Assembly (NCBI RefSeq): GCF_963676485.1
Contig: NZ_OY781114.1
Span: forward strand, 1,426,001 to 1,490,000
From: an uncultured Cohaesibacter sp.
GTDB taxonomy: Bacteria > Pseudomonadota > Alphaproteobacteria > Rhizobiales > Cohaesibacteraceae
Length of the DNA: 64,000 bases
Direction: 5' to 3'
Positions 28,225 to 37,809 of the stretch are shown here, piece after piece. A model generated the notes under the pieces. That model saw nothing but the letters and a program-made list of their open reading frames with translations, was not told where the DNA came from and ran no database searches. Made by a program: the position numbers and the translations under genes. Every line of letters begins with the position of its first letter. Position 1 is the stretch's first letter.

Positions 28225-29463
28225 CTAGAGCGCCCGCCCCGCGGCGGCCCCGGACGCCCAGGCCCATTGGAAATTGTAGCCGCCAAGCTGGCCGGTCACA
28301 TCAACCACCTCACCAATGAAATAAAGGCCGGGCACCGCGTTGGCCTGCATGGTCTTGGAGGAAAGCCCTTTGGTATCCACTCCGCCGAGCGTTACTTCCG
28401 CTGTGCGGTAGCCTTCGGTGCCAACCGGCACCACTTGCCAGCGATGCACCACCTCATCAAGTTTACGCAGCACCTTGTCGCCTTGCTCGGCGATATGGCC
28501 CTTGACGCCTTCCCGCTCGGCAATGGCCTTTGCCAGTCTTTTGGGCAGCAACGCCGCCAGACTGGTGGCGACATCCTGTTTGGGATTGCTCTTGCGCGCA
28601 GCGATCAGGGTTTCAAGGCAATTGCCATCGGGTGCCAGATCAATGGTAACCGGCTTGCCTTCCTGCCAATAGGCCGATATTTGCAAGATTGATGGGCCGG
28701 ACAGGCCGCGATGGGTAAAGAGCAGGCCCTCGCGGAACCGGACCTTGCCAAACCGCACTTCCGCATCCACCGACAGACCGGAAAGGCCCGCGGCGAATGT
28801 CTTCTGGCTGTCAGAAAAAGTGAGCGGCACAAGAGCTGCTCTCGTGGGCACCATATCAAGGCCGAATTGCTTTGCGATGTCATATCCCAGACCGGTGGCC
28901 CCCATCTTCGGAATCGACTTACCGCCGGTGGCCACGATAAGAGCCCGGGCCTGTTCGCTGCCACGGCTTGTGGCAACATGAAAGATCTCATCGCGCTTCT
29001 CGACAGCCTTGATGTCCGTCCCGAGCTGCAGGTGTCCTCCGGCCGAGTTCAGTTCATCAAGCAGCATGGCAACGAGATCTTTTGCGCTGTCATCGCAAAA
29101 AAGTTGGCCAGCGGCCTTCTCATGCCAGGCAATGGCATAGCGATCAACAAGCTTGACGAAATCGCTTGGCGTATAGGCCTTCAAAGCAGAAATGCAGAAG
29201 CGCGGATTGTTGGAGATATAATTCTTGGCGCTGGCGTCGAGATTGGTGAAGTTGCAGCGTCCTCCGCCCGAAATGCGAATCTTTTCGCCTGCATTGCGCG
29301 CATGATCAAGCACGAGGACACGCTTGCCACGGCCTGCAGCGACGATCCCGGCCATGAGGCCTGCGGCTCCGGCTCCCAGAATGATGGCATCCCAAAGCTT
29401 GCCCGATGGCTTTTCGAAACGATTGGTTTCAAAACTGAGTGTCGTGGTCTTTTCTTCAGGCAT
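28225..29463 (-). CDS. HI0933/BaiN-family flavoprotein (NAD(P)/FAD-dependent oxidoreductase)
   Basis: 412 residues from an ATG at 29463; the frame opens 21 codons further upstream and the start is uncertain. The dinucleotide-binding motif ILGAGAAGLMAG is followed by RISGGGRCNFTN, diagnostic of the HI0933 family. The C-terminal FIGEVVDVTGQLGGYNFQWA closes the FAD site. Family members are flavoproteins of mostly unknown physiological role; BaiN is a bile-acid reductase in clostridia, which does not apply here. No operon partner. Confidence 0.9.
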   Translation of the reverse strand: MPEEKTTTLSFETNRFEKPSGKLWDAIILGAGAAGLMAGIVAAGRGKRVLVLDHARNAGEKIRISGGGRCNFTNLDASAKNYISNNPRFCISALKAYTPSDFVKLVDRYAIAWHEKAAGQLFCDDSAKDLVAMLLDELNSAGGHLQLGTDIKAVEKRDEIFHVATSRGSEQARALIVATGGKSIPKMGATGLGYDIAKQFGLDMVPTRAALVPLTFSDSQKTFAAGLSGLSVDAEVRFGKVRFREGLLFTHRGLSGPSILQISAYWQEGKPVTIDLAPDGNCLETLIAARKSNPKQDVATSLAALLPKRLAKAIAEREGVKGHIAEQGDKVLRKLDEVVHRWQVVPVGTEGYRTAEVTLGGVDTKGLSSKTMQANAVPGLYFIGEVVDVTGQLGGYNFQWAWASGAAAGRAL

Positions 29464-29565
29464 GACGAAATGCGCCCCTATTGCTTGCAAAGGCCATTTT
29501 TGGCCCTCTGGCAATAGGGGACACATGTCTCAAGGTCAAGGAATAAGCGCAAGAGCGCCCTCCTC

Positions 29566-32169
29566 TCAATGATTGACGATCATCTCCTTTTGATGGGATG
29601 ATTGTTGCACGGCTTCCGGCTTTGGCAGCGAAACCGACAGGATATGTTCAAGATCGGTGATTGCTTCGGAAAGATTGGCGGCCAGTTGCACCATATGTCC
29701 GGGCCCTTCCTGATCCAATTCCGCCGCCGTCATATCTCGCCAGGAGAGGCAAAGATCAAACACCGAGCGCGCCCCGATATTGGCTGCAGCCGAGCGCAGG
29801 GCGTGGGCACCATCGCGAAACTCCACGTCATCGCAATGGCTCACCGCATCATAAAGGCGATGCAGGGCGGCAATCCCATCTTCACTAAATTGATGGGCAA
29901 GATCGACCACAAACTGGTCGCCCCCAAGATCTCTCAAATCTTCAATAATCTGAGTCGTATACATTTCTTCTAACCCCCAATTGTCAGAAATAGTGACTTT
30001 CTTTCTATTTTCAGCAATATGCTGTTTTTGCACGATAAATTCATCGAGCAATTCCTTGAGCCGGTAGCGTTCGACCGGCTTGAGCAAGCAGGCTTTCATG
30101 CCTGCCTGCAAACATTTATCCTTGATCTTCATGCCGGGATCGGCGGTAAGGGCATAAAGGCGCGGGCGATGCGGCATCCCCCCGGACTCGGCAAGCATAT
30201 GGACGCGGCGCGCGGTTTCCAGACCATCCAGAACCGGCATGCGGATATCAAGAAAGGCCAGATCAAACCTGCGGTTCTGCATTGCGGCAATGGCCTGTTT
30301 GCCATTGTCGGTCAACGTCACCTGATGGCCAAGACTGGCCAGCATCTTTTCGATCACCATCTGATTGGTGCGGTTATCATCGGCAACAAGAATGTTCAGG
30401 CTTTCAGCAGGACTGATGTTGGCGACGCCGTGTTTGCTGTTCGTAGCGACCTCATGCCCATGCAATTGTTCGGCAAGGCGCAGTAATTTGCTGAAGCGAT
30501 AATGCCAATCGTCCCGATCGAGAAAGGCCAGACCGTGCTGAGGATGAACAAGCGCCAGATTGGCCGCATGCTCATCAGAGCGACAAATCCAGAGCACATA
30601 AGGCAATCCGCCTCGACCGCAGGATGCGATCTGCATCTGAGTGAGAGCGATATCACAATCCAGCCCCTGACGATCGATCACCACAATAGAAGGCATCTGC
30701 TCTTCGCAATAGCCAGACAACACCTTCAGCGCGCCGCGTAGATCTTGCAAAATGTCACAATGAGACACCGAAGGCGGCATCATATCGCCCAGCTCCGGGT
30801 TTTTGGTGATCACCATCACCGGTCGCTTGTGCGTCTCTTCTCCTTCGGTCTCGACAGGGGCTGTCAGCCCATGTTTTAAGGTCAGCCCGAAGGGAGCCGT
30901 AAATGCAAAAGTGCTGCCATCGCCCGGTTTGGACGCAACCTGAATATGACCGTCCATAAGCTCTGCATATTGGCGACATAGGGCCAGCCCCAGACCGGAG
31001 CCGCCGAACTGGGCCATGACGTCCTCGTTGGACTGGGTGAAACGATCAAAGATCCGTTGTTGGGCCTCAGCTGCGATCCCGATACCAGTATCGATGACAT
31101 CAAAGCAGATCTGGTGCGTCCGGCTGCTTTCTTCTACCAGCCGCACACGCAGGGTGATTTGTCCCTGATGAGTGAATTTGACCGCATTGCCCAGCAGGTT
31201 GGTCAGAATATCTTCCAGGAAACGCTCGTTGCCATGATAAAGACGGCGGAGTGAAGGATCGAAACAAACATTCAGATGCAGATTCTTCTGGCGCACCTGC
31301 TCAGCAAAAAGCCGATGCAGGCGACCAAGAAGCACGGACAGATCAAAATCCTCATTATTGACCGGCATCGTACCATTTTCGGCTCTGGCATAGTCGAGCA
31401 GATAGTTTATGAGAACCAGAAGCGTGTTGCCAGCCTGTGAGATTGTGCCAACCATGCGCCGCTGATCCGCATCCAGCCGGGTGTCATCAAGCAAGTCACT
31501 CAAGCCCTTTATGGCCTGCAACGGCGTGCGCACTTCATGGCTAATGCCGGCAAGAAAAGCCGATTTGGCGCTGCTGGCCGCCTGTGCCGTGGCAATAGCC
31601 TGTCGGATCGTGTTGAGAAATGTGGCCATCGACAAGGCAAGCGTGATGACAAAACTGATTTGCAAAAGGCAAACCAGATAGCTGGTCTGCCATAGTCCGA
31701 AAATATGATAGTGAACGGCAAGAAGGACAACAGTCGAGAGGGCAGACGTCAAGAGATAGAGGGTGCCATAGCGAAACCCTGCTGCCAGCATGATCCACAA
31801 ATAGAAGGGATAAAGCGCAGAACCGGTTGGGCCCATACTAAATGCGAAATAGGCAAGAAGAACCTGATCGGCCACAACTGCCATCAGGCGACGCACAGCA
31901 GAGTTACTGGCCGAAAAGGCCAGATGGGTCCCTTGCAAGGCTAGCGCAAGCCCATACAGGCTTGTTGCCACGAAAATCTGCTCATAGCCGCCTGCTGGGA
32001 TTTTCTGCAAAAAGAGATAGTCAAAGACAGCAAAAGCCCATAGCGCAAAAATCATGCAAAAACGCACGATAATCGCCACATGCTCCGTGTCTGGCCGATG
32101 AGACAGAAAATCGATGAGACGCATCACTGGGGTGACAACAGATTCGAGAAAAGCAGTCCGCCGGGTCAT
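29566..32169 (-). CDS. RpfC-like hybrid sensor histidine kinase
   Basis: 867 residues. The N terminus (SHRPDTEHVAIIVRF) and about six membrane helices to residue ~190 resemble RpfC, the DSF fatty-acid signal sensor of Xanthomonas. Next come HisKA with His211 (ISHEVRTPLQAI), HATPase (DTGIGI, GGSGLGLALC), a receiver-like segment around residues 460-580, and a true receiver with Asp641 (FLDIRMPVLDG). The C-terminal HPt domain has His789 (HALRSAAANIG). It is the second gene of an operon, 21 bases after an RpfG-type receiver gene. The chain His-Asp-His-Asp would end on that protein. The ligand is unknown, and no rpfF homologue is in the window. Confidence 0.88.
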   Translation of the reverse strand: MTRRTAFLESVVTPVMRLIDFLSHRPDTEHVAIIVRFCMIFALWAFAVFDYLFLQKIPAGGYEQIFVATSLYGLALALQGTHLAFSASNSAVRRLMAVVADQVLLAYFAFSMGPTGSALYPFYLWIMLAAGFRYGTLYLLTSALSTVVLLAVHYHIFGLWQTSYLVCLLQISFVITLALSMATFLNTIRQAIATAQAASSAKSAFLAGISHEVRTPLQAIKGLSDLLDDTRLDADQRRMVGTISQAGNTLLVLINYLLDYARAENGTMPVNNEDFDLSVLLGRLHRLFAEQVRQKNLHLNVCFDPSLRRLYHGNERFLEDILTNLLGNAVKFTHQGQITLRVRLVEESSRTHQICFDVIDTGIGIAAEAQQRIFDRFTQSNEDVMAQFGGSGLGLALCRQYAELMDGHIQVASKPGDGSTFAFTAPFGLTLKHGLTAPVETEGEETHKRPVMVITKNPELGDMMPPSVSHCDILQDLRGALKVLSGYCEEQMPSIVVIDRQGLDCDIALTQMQIASCGRGGLPYVLWICRSDEHAANLALVHPQHGLAFLDRDDWHYRFSKLLRLAEQLHGHEVATNSKHGVANISPAESLNILVADDNRTNQMVIEKMLASLGHQVTLTDNGKQAIAAMQNRRFDLAFLDIRMPVLDGLETARRVHMLAESGGMPHRPRLYALTADPGMKIKDKCLQAGMKACLLKPVERYRLKELLDEFIVQKQHIAENRKKVTISDNWGLEEMYTTQIIEDLRDLGGDQFVVDLAHQFSEDGIAALHRLYDAVSHCDDVEFRDGAHALRSAAANIGARSVFDLCLSWRDMTAAELDQEGPGHMVQLAANLSEAITDLEHILSVSLPKPEAVQQSSHQKEMIVNH

Positions 32170-32190
32170 GAAAGTCCAATCATTAGCTGA

Positions 32191-34341
32191 TCACCCCAAA
32201 GACACCAATTTGGTCGGCATCCGTGCCTTGATCACCCGCTGCAGCTCTTCTGCTGACTGTGGTTTTCCGAAAAAGTAGCCTTGTGCCTTGTCGCAATGCT
32301 CCAGCTCCAGCTGGCGAAGGACATCTTCTGTCTCAACACCTTCAGCGATCACTTCAAACCCGAGCGAATGCCCAAGATTGATGGTCGCCCGGACGATGGC
32401 GGCATCCGATGGATTTTCAAGCAAGTCATGTACAAAGGACTGGTCTATTTTCAATCGATCGACCGGAAAATGCTTCACGTAAGAGAGGGAAGAACAGCCG
32501 GTGCCAAAATCATCAATGGAGATTTTGACCCCCAGATCGCGCAACTGTTGAAGCTGCAGGGCAACCTGCTTGCGATCATGCAGCACGATGCTTTCAGTCA
32601 GCTCCAGATCCAGGAGATGCGCAGGCAGGCCCGTTTCGGACAAGATGCGCGCAACCAACAGGGGAACCGACTGGCGCTGGAACTGCACAGGCGAGAGATT
32701 GACCCCAACGGAGAATTCCGGCAGGCCCATTTCGCGCCATTGCGCTCCTTGCCTGCACGCTTCCCGTATCACCCATTCATTGATCGGCATGATCATGCCG
32801 TTGCGCTCGGCGCGCGCCAGAAACTCGCTCGGCGCGACAAGACCACCATTGATGTCACGCATTCTGAGCAGCGCTTCGCAGCCAACGATTTCACCCGTCT
32901 TTACATCGACTTGACGTTGGTAGAGCAGTTCGAATCGGTCGCTATCCAATGCCTCGCGCAAGGTGGCATCCAACCGGCGTTCCTCTCGGGCGCGCGCATC
33001 CATGTTGGAGACAAAGAAGCTGAAGCCATTGCCGCTCGCCGCCTTGGTGCGATACATGGCAAGGTCAGCATTGCGCATGAGATGTTCGTAGCTGTTGCCG
33101 TCTTCTGGATGCACAGAAATACCCACAGAGGCAGTAACCGGCGTTGTCAGTGGCACACCGGCAATCGCGCCTGGCATGACGCTCATTGCCGCCTTACACA
33201 TATCCTCCACCTGCGCTTCCGACGTAATATTGGATTGGAGGATGGCGAATTCATCGCCCCCAAGACGCGCCACAAGATCATCTTTGCCCGCAACAATACG
33301 CAGACCTTCGGCAACACGAGCCAGCAATTCATCTCCCGTCGCATGGCCATGCACGTCATTGACCTGTTTGAACCCGTCCAAATCGATCAGATGCAGGGCA
33401 AAACGGCCATCGCCGCGACGACATCGGCCGATTTCGCGCTCAACCCTATCGCGTAGCAATGCCCTGTTGGCCAATCCGGTGAGCGTATCGTGATGGGCCA
33501 GATGATGCAGATGTGTCTCGGCGGCCTTGCGGTCGGTAATATCCTGTGACGAGGTCACCACGCCGATGACATTCTCCCCTTCCACGAGGGGCGATTTGTT
33601 GGTCAGAAAGATGCGCTTGTTGCCATCGGAGCCGACTATTTCTTCCTCAAAGGAGCGGATTCCATGTTTGGATGCAATAACCAACTGATCGATGGAATCG
33701 TAGCGCTCGGCAACCTGCGAGCCGAAAATTTCGGCCCTGTGACGCCCGACGACTTGCTCAACCTTGAGGCCAAGATAGTTGGCCTGATTGACATTCATAA
33801 AGAGATAGCAACCATCCAGATCGGTTGCGCTGACCATGACGGGAAGCGTGTTGATCACATTGACTAGGCGTGATTCACTTTCACGCTGTGTCCAGGCGAG
33901 AATGCTTTCGCTTTTCTTCAGGGACTCCAGCAATGAATTGGCCCGATTGGAGAGCACTTTGCTCTGGCGATGCATCTTGAGCAGATTGCGCGCACGGGCA
34001 ATGAATTCCCGGTGATCGACCGGACTGATCAAAAGATCCGTTGCACCGGCATCCAGAGCACGCAGCCGCAGGCGCCGATCCTCATATACGGTAATGACGA
34101 TGACCGGAATGTCCGTCAGACGCCTGTCAGCACGAATCTGGGTGATAAAGTCATCCCCCTGCATGCCGGGCATACTGAAGTCGGTCAGGATCAGATCTGG
34201 ACTGTTTTGTGCCAACCATGAAAGAGCTTCGATTGGCCCCGAGCATGTAACAACTTCGATTTCGGCTTCAATACGCCGTGCGATCTGAGCATAAATTTGT
34301 CTGTTTGTGTTTTGATCATCAACGATCAAGATAAGTGCCAT
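32191..34341 (-). CDS. RpfG-type receiver fused to PAS-GGDEF-EAL
   Basis: 716 residues. The N-terminal receiver (IVDDQNTNRQIYAQI, Asp54 in LILTDFSMPG) is of the RpfG type. A coiled linker and a PAS domain (INTLPVMVSATDLDG) follow. GGDEF is at about residue 360 (RLGGDEFAIL). The EAL domain from ~488 is complete by motif (CEALLRM, GVNLSPVQF, LELTESIVL, DDFGTGCSSL, LKIDQSFV, EGVET, AQGYFFG). True RpfG ends in HD-GYP, so here the output module is replaced by a possibly bifunctional c-di-GMP enzyme. It is the first gene of the operon with the RpfC-like kinase, and the T1SS locus lies just upstream. Confidence 0.9.
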   Translation of the reverse strand: MALILIVDDQNTNRQIYAQIARRIEAEIEVVTCSGPIEALSWLAQNSPDLILTDFSMPGMQGDDFITQIRADRRLTDIPVIVITVYEDRRLRLRALDAGATDLLISPVDHREFIARARNLLKMHRQSKVLSNRANSLLESLKKSESILAWTQRESESRLVNVINTLPVMVSATDLDGCYLFMNVNQANYLGLKVEQVVGRHRAEIFGSQVAERYDSIDQLVIASKHGIRSFEEEIVGSDGNKRIFLTNKSPLVEGENVIGVVTSSQDITDRKAAETHLHHLAHHDTLTGLANRALLRDRVEREIGRCRRGDGRFALHLIDLDGFKQVNDVHGHATGDELLARVAEGLRIVAGKDDLVARLGGDEFAILQSNITSEAQVEDMCKAAMSVMPGAIAGVPLTTPVTASVGISVHPEDGNSYEHLMRNADLAMYRTKAASGNGFSFFVSNMDARAREERRLDATLREALDSDRFELLYQRQVDVKTGEIVGCEALLRMRDINGGLVAPSEFLARAERNGMIMPINEWVIREACRQGAQWREMGLPEFSVGVNLSPVQFQRQSVPLLVARILSETGLPAHLLDLELTESIVLHDRKQVALQLQQLRDLGVKISIDDFGTGCSSLSYVKHFPVDRLKIDQSFVHDLLENPSDAAIVRATINLGHSLGFEVIAEGVETEDVLRQLELEHCDKAQGYFFGKPQSAEELQRVIKARMPTKLVSLG

Positions 34342-34569
34342 TTTGAGCCCCGCGTGTCCCCTGTGCGTTTTTCGCTCTTCCCCAAGAGCGAACGGCTTCG
34401 ACGAATTGCCATGTACTTTAGGTCAAAGACGTTAATGACGCAGGTCAAAAATGATCAAAGCTGACCTTCGACGACCAAAAGGTACGACTATCGTAAATAT
34501 TCTATTTATGAACACTTGTAGCTTAAAAGGCACTCTTGATCAGTGCGACGGCTCCGGAAGCAAATTCGG

Positions 34570-36075
34570 TCAGCGCAAACCGTTCCATGGATCATCCGGC
34601 AAGCGGGGGCCGGCCTTTCGGGCGGGCCTTGGTTTCAGCTCAGCCATTTGGCGGGCTCGGGCGACAACAGCGGCAACTTGCGGATCATTTCTTATAAATT
34701 CATTGCGTGCTCCGGAAACCGTCAACTGTCCGGTGGCGGCAAGATAGCTATAGATCGCAATGACGCTGTCAGCCTGTGAATAGATTTCCATCTCTCGCGC
34801 GTCCAGCAAGGAAACCTCGGCATCCAGAATATCGAGATAGGAGCGTTGACCGGCCTTCTCTTCCATCTTGATGCCGCGCAGCAGATTTCTGGCAGCCGTA
34901 ACTTCGGCGCTGGCCTGACGCATGGACGCCACTGCGGCCTGATATCTCAGGAATCGCTCGCTGGCATTGGCCTTGATCCTTGCCCTTAGCGCATTGGTCT
35001 GATGAACCTGTTGGCTCAGCGCGGCACGGGCTTTCTGCACTTCGGCAGACCGCGCCCCGCCATCGAACAGGGGCAAACTCAGGCGCAGGGAAAGACTGCG
35101 TTCGGACTTGTTGCTTTCGGCCGCGCTTGAGGCGAGATTTTCCGACATGTTGCCGGTCAGATCAATTGTTGGCAGAAAGGCACCTTGTGCGGACTTTACC
35201 GCATAGTCGGCGGCCTTGTCGCTGGCGTGAGCCGCTCTAAGATCCGGATGCATGCGAAGAGCCTTTTTCACCGCCTCCTTTTCATCGGCAGGCAAATACC
35301 GCACCGGCATCTGCGGATAGATCAGCTCGCCGGGTCGATAGCCCACCAGCGCCTCATAACGCCCAGAAGCGCCGCCCAAGTCCGCATGGGCTCCTTCCAG
35401 AGCGGCGCGCGCGCGATAAAGCAGGGCTTCGGTCTTGGAAAGGTCGGTTCTGGTCAACTCGCCAGCGCGAATGCGGGCTCTGGTCGCACGGCGTTGTTTT
35501 TCCAGATTGGCCACATGGTCGCGCCGCAAAGCAATCATTCTGCGCGCGGCATAAACATCCATATAGGCCTTCACGGCATCAAGAAGGATTTCTCTTTCGC
35601 GGTTCTTCAGCTGATAGTAGCCTGACTTCTCTTCATATTTGGCTCTGATAAGATTATTTCTGCCCTGAAAGCCATTGAACAGACGCTGGCTGGCCTTGAT
35701 GCCATATTGGCTGGTACGGGTGCGCTCGGTACGACCCGTTTTCAGCCGCTCTTCCACCATGGATTGGGAAGCATAGGCACTAATCTGCGGCATGAAGGCC
35801 GCATTGGCCTTCTTGGTTTCGGCTTGCTTTATAGCAAAGCCAGCTTCCTGCGCATGAATCTCGGGGTTGTTGTCATAGACATCATAGAGCATCTGCGCCA
35901 GATTATCCGCCAGCACAGGCCGCGCCACAAGGCAGACCGAGGCCAGCAGCATCAAAGAGGCAAAACGGTTGCCAAGGCTGGCCACACGCCACACCGCATC
36001 GGCCTTGCCCGCGGGTGTCACTCCCAGACCTGTTCTCAGTTTGCCATTCATGCTGATCTTCCACTGCGCGGCCAT
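34570..36075 (-). CDS. TolC-family outer-membrane channel of the type I secretion system
   Basis: 501 residues. A hydrophobic signal segment (SLMLLASVCLVARPVLA) is followed by the TolC/AggA repeat pattern of long helices (NNPEIHAQEAGFAIKQAE; later RSYLDILDAEVSLLDA). It is probably the trimeric exit duct for the RTX adhesin encoded further on. It follows the adaptor gene by 180 bases on the same strand. The C-terminal tail is Pro/Arg-rich. The start is uncertain: a second Met lies at residue 9. Confidence 0.9.
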   Translation of the reverse strand: MAAQWKISMNGKLRTGLGVTPAGKADAVWRVASLGNRFASLMLLASVCLVARPVLADNLAQMLYDVYDNNPEIHAQEAGFAIKQAETKKANAAFMPQISAYASQSMVEERLKTGRTERTRTSQYGIKASQRLFNGFQGRNNLIRAKYEEKSGYYQLKNREREILLDAVKAYMDVYAARRMIALRRDHVANLEKQRRATRARIRAGELTRTDLSKTEALLYRARAALEGAHADLGGASGRYEALVGYRPGELIYPQMPVRYLPADEKEAVKKALRMHPDLRAAHASDKAADYAVKSAQGAFLPTIDLTGNMSENLASSAAESNKSERSLSLRLSLPLFDGGARSAEVQKARAALSQQVHQTNALRARIKANASERFLRYQAAVASMRQASAEVTAARNLLRGIKMEEKAGQRSYLDILDAEVSLLDAREMEIYSQADSVIAIYSYLAATGQLTVSGARNEFIRNDPQVAAVVARARQMAELKPRPARKAGPRLPDDPWNGLR

Positions 36076-36255
36076 GCTTGGAGCTCGCCGCTTACGCGCT
36101 ACCTCCCTCCAGTCTTATGGGCGTATGGTTAACAAAGCGAAAACAGGCACCGATTCATGCCTTTTGTCGGCCTATAAATGCAGTTAAATCAACGATATGT
36201 TGAGAAGAACGCCTTTGGCGCCAACCTTTGCAGACCCAAGGTCTCCGCAAGGCCA

Positions 36256-37656
36256 TCAGCGCTCGGAGAAGGCCACGTCCATGGACCGGTAAACCGGCTT
36301 GAGCAGATAGTGCGCAAGCGACTTGGAGCCGGTCACGATATCAGCCGTCACGACCATGCCCGGCAATACCGGATAGGCCATGCCCTTGCGGTTGAATTCA
36401 TTTTGATCAAGCGCGATCTGCACCTTGAAATAAGGTTGACCATTTTCATCCTCAAAAGAGGTTGCCGAAATGGTTTTCACATTGCCTTCCAGCGAGCCAA
36501 AGACATAAGGATCAAAGCTCGATACCGTTACCTTGGCGTCGGCATTCAAATGGATATGCCCGATATCCTTCGGTTTGACCCGCACCTCAGCTATGATCTT
36601 GCGATCATCCGGCACGATCCGGGCAACCACCTCACCAGAGCGAACAACCGCCCCCACTGTATTCACCGGCAACTCCTGCACGATACCATCGGTCGGAGCT
36701 GTCAGGGCAAGGCTTGAAACACGATCCTGTTGCTTGTTCAAAAGGCGGTCCACTTCAGCCAGTTCGCTGGCATTCTTGGACTTCTCCTTGGCCAGATCGC
36801 TTGAAATCTGAGCGCGCGCCTCTTCTAGCTGTATCTGGGCTTCCTTAACCTGCTCGCGCGTTGTCGAAAGCCTGCCATCAAGAGAATAGAGGCGTGAGCG
36901 GGATTCTTCGAGCAGAGCTTCGGCTTCCAACACCGAACGGCGCGAAGCATAGTGCTGCTTGAGGAGGCCATCGAGCATCGTAAACTGCTCCTTGGCGATC
37001 TCCATGCGCTTTACGGCGCTTTTCTGCTCGGCGATTGTCGCCCGATATTCTGCCTCCCGGCGGGCAAGCTGGGACGCATATTTGGCCAATTCCCGATTGA
37101 TGCGGTCTTTCTCCGAAGAAAAAACACTCATTTGTGACTGTGCGATATTGCTATACAGGCGACCGGCGTCATCAAAAGAGACGCTGTCCTTATGTTTCAT
37201 CAGCGCATCTATGGTCGCGATTGACATACGAAGGGACGCAGCCCTGATGGCCAATTGGTCGCGTTCGCTTTCGGTTGCTATCGGACGCAAGCGCAGCAGC
37301 GGTTGACCAGCCTTGACCCTGTCGCCTTCGGAAACCAGAATTTTGTCGATATAGCCGCCTTCAAGATGCTGAACGGTCTGGACAGAGCCAACCGGCTGAA
37401 TTTGGCCTCCCGCATGGGTGACTTCCAGCACAGAGGTGACAAAGGCCCAGATGATGAAGGCTCCCAGGAAGATAAAGCACCCCGTGACCACATAGGCAAA
37501 AAGCTGGGGCGGCTGCTCGGCTTCCAACGCCAGCGGCAATGTCAGCGTCTTGGAATCAAGACCTGTGCTTTTTGAAGCAAACAACTTCACTGAATTCACC
37601 CCGGAATGCCTTTTGCGCCTTCTGCTGAAAAAGCGCAAAGCCCGTGCCTGTTCCAC
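36256..37656 (-). CDS. HlyD-family periplasmic adaptor of the type I secretion system
   Basis: 466 residues from a GTG; internal GTGs near residues 19-22 are alternatives. One membrane anchor near residues 56-76 is followed by a lipoyl-like half (VQHLEGGYIDKILVSEGDRV). A long coiled-coil hairpin (~130-330) and the beta-barrel with LTAPTDGIVQELPVNTVGAV come next. This is the order of HlyD/LapC/PrtE adaptors. It links the inner-membrane ABC pair to the TolC channel. Confidence 0.92.
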   Translation of the reverse strand: MEQARALRFFSRRRKRHSGVNSVKLFASKSTGLDSKTLTLPLALEAEQPPQLFAYVVTGCFIFLGAFIIWAFVTSVLEVTHAGGQIQPVGSVQTVQHLEGGYIDKILVSEGDRVKAGQPLLRLRPIATESERDQLAIRAASLRMSIATIDALMKHKDSVSFDDAGRLYSNIAQSQMSVFSSEKDRINRELAKYASQLARREAEYRATIAEQKSAVKRMEIAKEQFTMLDGLLKQHYASRRSVLEAEALLEESRSRLYSLDGRLSTTREQVKEAQIQLEEARAQISSDLAKEKSKNASELAEVDRLLNKQQDRVSSLALTAPTDGIVQELPVNTVGAVVRSGEVVARIVPDDRKIIAEVRVKPKDIGHIHLNADAKVTVSSFDPYVFGSLEGNVKTISATSFEDENGQPYFKVQIALDQNEFNRKGMAYPVLPGMVVTADIVTGSKSLAHYLLKPVYRSMDVAFSER

Positions 37657-37809
37657 TCATACTCGAGAGCGAAAAGCTCAAGAGCTTTCCCTTCTGGAAT
37701 ATGACCCCAAATGATTGCAAGCAGCATATGCCGTACCACCTGCCCAACAATAGCGTGCTTAGAGTTAATACATCCTTGCCCAAAAGGGTTTCTGTTGTGC
37801 CGACCGGCC

